The translations under genes were made by a program, and so were the position numbers. The notes below the pieces were generated by a model. That model ran no database searches, was not told the DNA's origin, and worked only from the letters and a program-made list of their open reading frames with translations. A stretch of DNA of 11,713 nt. It comes from a bacterium. GTDB lineage: Bacteria > JALSQH01. The stretch spans positions 1-11,713 of the forward strand of contig JALTID010000085.1 in assembly GCA_027004335.1 (NCBI GenBank), read 5' to 3'. Position 1 is the stretch's first letter; every line of letters starts with the position of its first letter. Shown here one piece after another: positions 5,908 to 11,713 of this stretch.

Positions 5908-6828
5908 ATGTTAACCACTAAAGTGGGGAACCTTATTTTAAAAAACCCGGTTATGCCTGCGTCAGGTACATTTGGCTATGGCCTTGAAATGCAGAGGTGG
6001 GTTTCCCTTGAAGATTTAGGAGCCATTGTGACAAAGGGGCTCTCTCTAAAGCCAATAATCGGTAATCCCCCTCCGAGAATTGTAGAGACCCCCTGTGGCA
6101 TGCTGAATGCCATAGGCCTTGAAAATATCGGGGTTGATGCGTTTATTGATGAGAAACTTCCTCAATTGAGGAAGTATGGGGTTCCTGTCATTGCAAATAT
6201 TTTTGCAACCTCTTATGATGATTTTCAAAAACTTGCAGAGAAGTTATCATCTCAAGATGGAGTCTCTGCTCTTGAGATAAATGTCTCATGCCCCAATGTT
6301 CAGGAGGGAGGCATCCATTTTGGTAGTGTTCCCAAGAGTGTTGAAAAAGTTGTTTCAAAGGTGAAAAGGAAATCTGGGTCACTGGATGTCTGGGTAAAAC
6401 TTCCTCCGGAGATTTTCAGGATAAAGGAGTTAGCAAATGCTGCAAGGAATGGAGGTGCCTCTGCTGTTGTTGTGACAAACACTATTCCTGCTATGGCTGT
6501 GGATATAAAGACAAGGCTGCCCGTTCTTGCTAATGTAACAGGTGGGCTGTCAGGACAGGCAATAAAACCAATAGCGCTCAAGCTTGTGTGGGAGGTTGCC
6601 TCGCAATGTAAAATAGATGTTGTGGGAGTAGGGGGGATTTCTTCTGCTGAAGATGTCCTTGAATTTCTTCTTGTGGGTGCAAAGGCTGTTCAAATAGGAA
6701 GTAACAATTTTAGAGACCCTGAGAGTATCGGGAAGATAATTAAAGAGTTGCCAGATATGATGAGAGGGTATAAAATAAAAAGCGTCAGAGAATTTATTGG
6801 AACCCTTGAAATACGGGAGGTCTCCTGA
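5908..6828 (+). CDS. pyrD: Dihydroorotate dehydrogenase class 1B, catalytic subunit
   Basis: PyrD oxidises dihydroorotate to orotate with FMN, the fourth step of UMP synthesis. The protein has 306 residues, typical for PyrDB. Visible features are MPASGTFGYG (16-25), GNPPPRIVETPCGMLNAIG (52-70, orotate and FMN pocket), EINVSCPNVQEGG with the catalytic Cys128 that marks class 1 enzymes (class 2 has Ser), the VVTNTIPAMAVD loop, TGGLSGQAIKP, and the phosphate-binding GVGGISSAEDVLEFLLVGAKAVQ. The start is fixed by GAGGAGG just upstream of the ATG. PyrK precedes it by nine bases. The stop TGA shares its A with the ATG of the XRE-cupin regulator (TGATG). No other pyrimidine gene is in the window. 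Confidence 0.95.
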   Translation: MLTTKVGNLILKNPVMPASGTFGYGLEMQRWVSLEDLGAIVTKGLSLKPIIGNPPPRIVETPCGMLNAIGLENIGVDAFIDEKLPQLRKYGVPVIANIFATSYDDFQKLAEKLSSQDGVSALEINVSCPNVQEGGIHFGSVPKSVEKVVSKVKRKSGSLDVWVKLPPEIFRIKELANAARNGGASAVVVTNTIPAMAVDIKTRLPVLANVTGGLSGQAIKPIALKLVWEVASQCKIDVVGVGGISSAEDVLEFLLVGAKAVQIGSNNFRDPESIGKIIKELPDMMRGYKIKSVREFIGTLEIREVS

Positions 6829-7385
6829 TGAAAGTTGGTGAAAGAATAAAAATGATAAGAGAGGATAAGGGAATTGATGTGGATGAATTGGCAGGAATGA
6901 TCGGAGTTTCCCCTTCAGTGATCATTCAGATTGAGAATCATATGGAGTCACCATCGCTAGGGATGCTTCTTGATCTTTCTCGTGCCATGGAAGTGCCAAT
7001 AAGTGCGTTTCTTGGAGAGGAAGAAGGTCATGATTTCACCATTGTAAGACATAATGAGAGAAAACAGGTAGCAAGATTCGGATCAGAGGATAAATCATTT
7101 TATGGATATACTTACGAATCTCTTGGATATGGAATGGCTAACAGGCATATGGAGCCTTTCATAGTCACCATAGAGCCTACAACTGCCAGAGAAAATCCCT
7201 CAGTTCATGAGGGTGAGGAATTTATCTTTGTTCTTGAGGGCGAGATGGAGGTTATTCTTGGAGATTTCAAAGATATCCTCTATCCCGGGGATAGCATCTA
7301 TTACAAGGCGAGGCTTCCCCATCTTGTGAAGGCTCACGGCGATAGGCCCCTTAAGATCCTTGCTGTACTTTTCGGAAAAAGTTGA
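6828..7385 (+). CDS. XRE-family HTH transcriptional regulator with C-terminal cupin sensor domain
   Basis: This is a predicted DNA-binding regulator of 185 residues, the usual length for HTH-cupin proteins such as PuuR. An XRE/Cro-type helix-turn-helix covers about residues 3-62, with GERIKMIREDKGIDVDELAGMI and the recognition region VSPSVIIQIENHMESPS; the following RAMEVPISAFL is typical of the family. A linker leads to a double-stranded beta-helix cupin at about 108-183, with HEGEEFIFVLEGEMEVILG (127-145) and YPGDSIYYKARLPH (152-165) as cupin motifs 1 and 2. His127, Glu131 and His165 could bind a metal or a small ligand. GGGAGG at 6815-6820 sits seven bases before the ATG, which overlaps the pyrD stop by one base, so it is translated with the pyrimidine genes. 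Its ligand and targets are unknown; its place at the operon end suggests, but does not prove, self-regulation. Confidence 0.9.
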   Translation: MKVGERIKMIREDKGIDVDELAGMIGVSPSVIIQIENHMESPSLGMLLDLSRAMEVPISAFLGEEEGHDFTIVRHNERKQVARFGSEDKSFYGYTYESLGYGMANRHMEPFIVTIEPTTARENPSVHEGEEFIFVLEGEMEVILGDFKDILYPGDSIYYKARLPHLVKAHGDRPLKILAVLFGKS

Positions 7386-7396
7386 ATCTGTTAATC

Positions 7397-7425
7397 TTGA
7401 CATAGTGGCTTATTTCTTTTATTCT
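7397..7425 (+). promoter_or_regulatory. Promoter for the lipoprotein gene
   Basis: A consensus -35 TTGACA (7397-7402), a 17-base spacer and a -10 TATTCT (7420-7425, four of six matches) lie in the 72-base gap after the XRE-cupin gene. The predicted transcript start near 7432 leaves a leader of about 26 bases carrying GAGG at 7445-7448. The lipoprotein gene therefore probably begins a new transcription unit. No hairpin terminator is visible ahead of it. Confidence 0.65.
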
Positions 7426-7457
7426 ATTTACAAATTGAGACGGTGAGGTTTGTCGCA

Positions 7458-9374
7458 ATGAAGAAAGTGCCTTTTATTATTTTTACCTTAATAGCTTTCA
7501 TGTTCAGTTGCACTAGAAAGGATCCTGCTGAACTCATCAGTGAAGGTGATGCACTTATGAAAAATCTCAGTGAAGTTGCGGGAATAAAAGATGTCAATGA
7601 TTATATTAACAGGGTAAAGGATAATCCTGATCTTTTAAAACAGTACAACGATGAATTTTCACGAAAAAGAGAAAGAGCCGAAGAGCTGTATGATCAGGCA
7701 TTGAGAAGAATTGAAAGTAGAGATTACAGTGGGTATTCTGAGGAGGAAATTAACAGCCTTAAGGCCAGAGCTAATTTTGCCATAGGTTTCCTGAGAATGA
7801 TGGATTTAATTGACAAATTAAGTGGCTTGCTTAATAGTTCCTCTTCCTCAGGAGGAACAGGGAATCTTGACATTTCCAAGTTTCATGATCTTATAAAAGA
7901 TATTTTTGAAAAGTCTATTTTCCCCATAATAGATAATTATGATGAGGCTCTAAGATATGGGGACTTTAGTTTTAAGTTTAATAATCTCTGGCTTGATTTT
8001 TCAGGTTTTGTCTCAGCTTCTGCAGGAAGGGTTGTTGTTGATCTATCCAAGAAAGATATTGATAACACAGACACCTATTTTATTTCTGGAGTATTAAAAG
8101 GATTGAGTGGAGTTGCTGAAATACTCCTTGCTTATAAAAAATTACTCTCTGTTCTACTTGACTATTCACAATATTTTTCAGGTTCCTATGATACTACAAA
8201 GATTTTTAACATGATTCCCGGTCAAAATCCTCTTCTCAATCCCAATTTTGGGATTTTTGAAACTGATGGACTGGATTGCATCAAAAAAGCGAAGGAGATG
8301 ACCACAGGCATGTTTGCAGATTTCAGAGATGGTTTTTCTTATCTAATTACCAGAGAAGTATTGATAGATCCTGATCAGAGCGATGATCTAATTAACCTTG
8401 GTTCCAGCGGAAATGATTCAGATATCCATTCTTATAGCGGCGGAATGGCCTGGGGGGAGAATCTTATTAACAGTATAAAAGTTAATTATTCCCCCGGGGA
8501 TCCTGATTCAGTGAGCAATTTAAGTAGTACTCTTACTTTCTTACAGGGATTATGGGGTACTATCAGTTCTCAACTTAATATAAATGTTTTGATTGATATG
8601 TTTGAAGATCTAAGAAGCAGTTCTGATTCAATAGAAAATCCCCCTTTCTCAATAACTTACTATATTTATAGATTAGGGCTTGATTCTTACCTTCCTACTC
8701 TCCATATTAATTTGGAGAATCTGAATCTGCCGGGTATCAGGCTCGCGGGCTTTTTTGACATCCCTATATCTGATTTAAAGAGTGTTCTTCCTCTCTGGTA
8801 CCTTGAATCGGAGCCTGTAAAGGGTGATAAGGATGGGGATGGATTAATTGATTCTTATGGAGAGTGGGTTGATTTGAATCAGAATGGTAAATGGGATCAG
8901 GCGGGGGATATTATTTCTCAGCCAGAAAGAGAACCCTGTCTTGTGAATGAAGCTGGAAACTGCTCAGCGAATTCATGGGTAGAAGATTACGATGATGTAG
9001 GAATCCTTGGAACATTTGTTGATAGAGATGGAGATGGACTACCTGATTCGGGATACGAGGGAGTCCTAATTGGTGCAGGGAATGGTAAATTTGATCAGGG
9101 AAATGATGATACTCTTGGAATAGGGGTTCCAATAGGAGATATTCTGGGACACTACTGGCCTGATGGAAGTAAGACTGATCCAAGTGACGGGGTAGTGGAA
9201 AATAATTATTACTTTTTCTTTCCTGATCCTTCATTTCATGGAGTGCTGGTACCTGTAGAAGTCAATAAGGAAAAATTAACTTACAGGGTGACAGGTAAGG
9301 CAATGACCAATGCAGCATTGAATGCATTGATAACCAACATAGGAAGTCTTCTGGGGGGAGGGATTTCTCACTAA
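7458..9374 (+). CDS. Large predicted lipoprotein with C-terminal calcium-loop-like repeats, function unknown
   Basis: I do not recognise this gene. From the ATG at 7458 (GAGG nine bases upstream) it encodes 638 residues. A GTG at 7443 is in frame but would spoil the signal peptide start. Residues 1-18, MKKVPFIIFTLIAFMFSC, form a lipoprotein signal with a lipobox-like MFSC, so the mature protein would begin at the lipid-bearing Cys18. Residues about 25-125 look helical and charged, a little like TPR-type helices (EELYDQALRRIESRDYSGYS). A Ser5 run (127-131) then separates this from a long middle region rich in Ser, Asn and Asp. Near the C-terminus two similar units start at Asp457 and Asp522 with DxDGDGLxD followed by NGK(W/F)DQ. 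Between them Cys494 and Cys502 could form a disulfide. It sits alone between its own promoter and mreB. An envelope structural or surface role is plausible, but nothing identifies a function. Confidence 0.88.
   Translation: MKKVPFIIFTLIAFMFSCTRKDPAELISEGDALMKNLSEVAGIKDVNDYINRVKDNPDLLKQYNDEFSRKRERAEELYDQALRRIESRDYSGYSEEEINSLKARANFAIGFLRMMDLIDKLSGLLNSSSSSGGTGNLDISKFHDLIKDIFEKSIFPIIDNYDEALRYGDFSFKFNNLWLDFSGFVSASAGRVVVDLSKKDIDNTDTYFISGVLKGLSGVAEILLAYKKLLSVLLDYSQYFSGSYDTTKIFNMIPGQNPLLNPNFGIFETDGLDCIKKAKEMTTGMFADFRDGFSYLITREVLIDPDQSDDLINLGSSGNDSDIHSYSGGMAWGENLINSIKVNYSPGDPDSVSNLSSTLTFLQGLWGTISSQLNINVLIDMFEDLRSSSDSIENPPFSITYYIYRLGLDSYLPTLHINLENLNLPGIRLAGFFDIPISDLKSVLPLWYLESEPVKGDKDGDGLIDSYGEWVDLNQNGKWDQAGDIISQPEREPCLVNEAGNCSANSWVEDYDDVGILGTFVDRDGDGLPDSGYEGVLIGAGNGKFDQGNDDTLGIGVPIGDILGHYWPDGSKTDPSDGVVENNYYFFFPDPSFHGVLVPVEVNKEKLTYRVTGKAMTNAALNALITNIGSLLGGGISH
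8826..8909 (+). repeat. Calcium-loop-like protein repeat, unit 1
   Basis: This unit encodes 28 residues starting DKDGDGLIDS and ending NGKWDQAGD. The D-x-D-G-D-G-x-x-D spacing is that of EF-hand, dockerin and thrombospondin type 3 calcium loops. A second copy with the same layout begins at 9021. Confidence 0.7.
9021..9107 (+). repeat. Calcium-loop-like protein repeat, unit 2
   Basis: This unit encodes 29 residues starting DRDGDGLPDS and ending NGKFDQGND, parallel to unit 1. The two units share the opening loop and the NGK(W/F)DQ ending, with a variable middle. This suggests an old internal duplication separated by about 37 residues that contain a Cys pair. Confidence 0.7.
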
Positions 9375-9387
9375 GAGGCTGTGTAGT

Positions 9388-9415
9388 TTGATTAAAACTC
9401 TTCGGTAAATATAAT
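9388..9415 (+). promoter_or_regulatory. Promoter for mreBCD
   Basis: A -35 TTGATT (9388-9393, four of six matches), a 16-base spacer and a perfect -10 TATAAT (9410-9415) lie in the 79-base gap before mreB. The predicted start near 9422 gives a short leader with AGGAGG at 9435-9440. Read-through from the lipoprotein gene is also possible, since no convincing terminator is seen. Confidence 0.6.
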
Positions 9416-9429
9416 AAGTTGTTAAGTAA

Positions 9430-10476
<1,047 letters not shown>

Positions 10477-10484
10477 AAAACTTA

Positions 10485-11297
10485 ATGAAGACCCTGTGGC
10501 AGAAATTCAAAAAGCCGGTTATATTTTTTATTCTTTTTCTCCTTCTGCTGGAGATTGTTTTTCTCCTCTCGCCCCGCTTTTTTTCTGGAATAGGGTTTAT
10601 TGAGCCAGTTATGACCTTACCTGTTAAATTTTTTGTTGGAGTAAAGAGTAAAACAGTCAGTGCAATTGATCGTTATTTTTTTCTTGTACACACTGCAAAA
10701 GAAAATGAGATTTTAAAAAAGGAACTACATCAAAACGAGATAAAGCTCATGAACTTAAAGGAAGAGTTGAGGGAGTACAGGGATGCAATCCAGTTCAAAT
10801 TTTACTATTCCCCTATTACATGGAATGGGGTAATTTTACCCGTAATTGGAAGGGATATTTCTGCTCTTTTTGACTCTGTTATAATATATAAAGGGAGGTT
10901 AAAAATTCAGCCGGGCACCCCTGTCCTCCACTGGAGAGGGGTAGTAGGAATGGTGGTAAGTGTTGCTCCCTTTTCTGCGAAAGTGATGTTGCTGACCAAT
11001 ATTAATTCATCAATTGATGTTTTTGATAGTAGGAGTGGCGTCAGGGGAGTTTTTAGAGGGGAAGGAAAGAGTTACGGAGAGGTTGTCTATGTTCCTGTAA
11101 ATCATGATGTTAAAAAGGGAGATGTGTGGATTACCTCTGGACTTGATGGAGTTTATCCCCCCGGAGTGAATGTGGCTGTAACAAAAAGTGTAAAGAGGAG
11201 CAGGAATCGGTACTTTTACAAAATTGAGGCTCTTCCTTTGCTTGATGTTTTTTCTTTCAGGAATGTGTTTGTTCCTGGAGTAAAAAATGAAAGATGA
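10485..11297 (+). CDS. mreC: Rod shape-determining protein MreC
   Basis: MreC is a bitopic membrane protein whose periplasmic part activates PBP2/RodA in the elongasome and links it to MreB. The protein has 270 residues. A short basic cytoplasmic end (MKTLWQKFKK) precedes one membrane segment (about 11-29, VIFFILFLLLLEIVFLL), then a coiled-coil stretch (about 68-103, AKENEILKKELHQNEIKLMN). The beta-barrel core runs from about 113, with PVIGRDIS, IQPGTPVLHWRGVVGMV, SIDVFDSRSGVRGVFRG and WITSGLDGVYPPGVNV, all typical of MreC. The start is the only sensible ATG after mreB. Its ribosome site is weak (AAGGA is 19 bases away), so translation may depend on ribosomes arriving from mreB. Its end overlaps mreD by 11 bases. 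Confidence 0.93.
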   Translation: MKTLWQKFKKPVIFFILFLLLLEIVFLLSPRFFSGIGFIEPVMTLPVKFFVGVKSKTVSAIDRYFFLVHTAKENEILKKELHQNEIKLMNLKEELREYRDAIQFKFYYSPITWNGVILPVIGRDISALFDSVIIYKGRLKIQPGTPVLHWRGVVGMVVSVAPFSAKVMLLTNINSSIDVFDSRSGVRGVFRGEGKSYGEVVYVPVNHDVKKGDVWITSGLDGVYPPGVNVAVTKSVKRSRNRYFYKIEALPLLDVFSFRNVFVPGVKNER

Positions 11298-11713
11298 TGT
11301 GAAGATTTTTTTAATAATTTTTTCTTCGTTCCTTGCTCAGTTTTCTTTGAATATACTGGGAGTAACGAGGCTTTATCCGGATTTCCCTCTGATTGTACTC
11401 TGGTTTCTCTTGATCTATTTTCCTGAGAAGTGGTACTGGATTCTTTTTAACCTTTTCCTCCTGGAATTATTTTCACTTCCTCCGGTTCCGGGGTATTATT
11501 TCCTTGTGTTTCTATTTATGACTTCCTTTCTATATGCAGGAAAAGTTTTTTTCTATGTTGAAAGTTTGCTTTTCTGGGTATTTTTCCTCTCAGTTTCAAT
11601 TCTGCTTGAATGGCTTTTACTGCACTACATTTCTCTCATCCAGGGTACCTCTTTTGAAGCTGGATTCTTCTTTTTTACCGGATATTTTATTGTTCAGGTG
11701 ATGACGGGGGTAG
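11287..11713 (+). CDS. mreD: Rod shape-determining protein MreD, 3' end cut by window edge
   Basis: MreD is a small multi-pass membrane protein of the elongasome that binds MreC. My translation from the ATG at 11287 gives 142 residues before the window ends, beginning MKDDVKIFLIIFSSFLAQFS. It is strongly hydrophobic, with about four or five predicted membrane segments separated by short loops (ending near EKWYW, AGKVFF, HYISLIQG). The pattern LAQFSLNILGVTRLYPDFPLI resembles the start of MreD, where a helix is followed by a P-D motif. GGAG at 11277-11280 is six bases upstream. The gene overlaps the end of mreC by 11 bases. A GTG at 11299 is an alternative start. Primary sequence in this family is poorly conserved, so the call rests largely on position after mreC and on the hydrophobic profile. 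Confidence 0.85.
   Translation, partial: MKDDVKIFLIIFSSFLAQFSLNILGVTRLYPDFPLIVLWFLLIYFPEKWYWILFNLFLLELFSLPPVPGYYFLVFLFMTSFLYAGKVFFYVESLLFWVFFLSVSILLEWLLLHYISLIQGTSFEAGFFFFTGYFIVQVMTGV

Noticed and set aside
7127-7385. Possibility that the cupin part belongs to an enzyme and not to a regulator.
   Set aside because: It is in one uninterrupted frame with an N-terminal XRE helix-turn-helix, total length 185 residues, the standard HTH-cupin regulator layout.
8911-9234. A 107-codon minus-strand open frame within the lipoprotein gene.
   Set aside because: The His- and Gln-rich translation is what the reverse of Asp- and Gly-rich codons gives; there is no ribosome site.
9373-9403. Possible terminator hairpin, AAGAG pairing with CTCTT after the lipoprotein gene.
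   Set aside because: It has a five-base stem with a loop of about 20 bases and no T run after it, so it is too weak to call.

Overview
This is a bacterial chromosome segment with ordinary housekeeping genes at high coding density. It is AT-rich by eye, and Arg is mostly AGA/AGG with frequent ATA for Ile. Shine-Dalgarno sites are present and neighbouring genes often overlap by a few bases. MreBCD suggests a rod-shaped cell, and a large lipoprotein suggests secretion to the envelope. PyrK with a class 1B PyrD (NAD-linked dihydroorotate oxidation) and a COG1001-type adenine deaminase fit an anaerobic or deep-branching, perhaps thermophilic lineage. I cannot name a phylum from sequence alone. I see no mobile element, CRISPR array, tRNA or rRNA.

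Left block, minus strand (1-2866): a SpoU/TrmH-family RNA 2'-O-methyltransferase, adenine deaminase (ade) and hypoxanthine phosphoribosyltransferase (hpt, cut by the window edge). Each junction overlaps by one base (TAATG, TGATG). Ade and Hpt together make a salvage path from adenine through hypoxanthine to IMP. The methyltransferase reading frame clearly continues upstream of its first usable start codon, through a run of 16 A, where no ATG, GTG or TTG lies in frame.

Divergent promoter region (about 2867-2954): one palindromic TTGCAA serves as a candidate -35 for both strands, with a 16-base spacer and a perfect TATAAT on each side.

Middle block, plus strand (2955-7385): an RsmI-family rRNA methyltransferase, a FabH-type ketoacyl synthase, a RimI-type acetyltransferase, pyrK, pyrD and an XRE-cupin regulator. 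Gaps are 40 bases or less, or the genes overlap, so this is probably one operon mixing ribosome modification, fatty acid initiation and pyrimidine synthesis.

Right block, plus strand (7397-11713): a 638-residue unknown lipoprotein with two calcium-loop-like repeats near its C-terminus and its own strong-looking promoter. It is followed by mreB, mreC and mreD (cut by the window edge), with another promoter ahead of mreB.

The points most worth following up are the mirror-symmetric promoter, the poly-A tract at the start of the methyltransferase gene, and the unknown lipoprotein. I did not find a convincing new multi-gene system.
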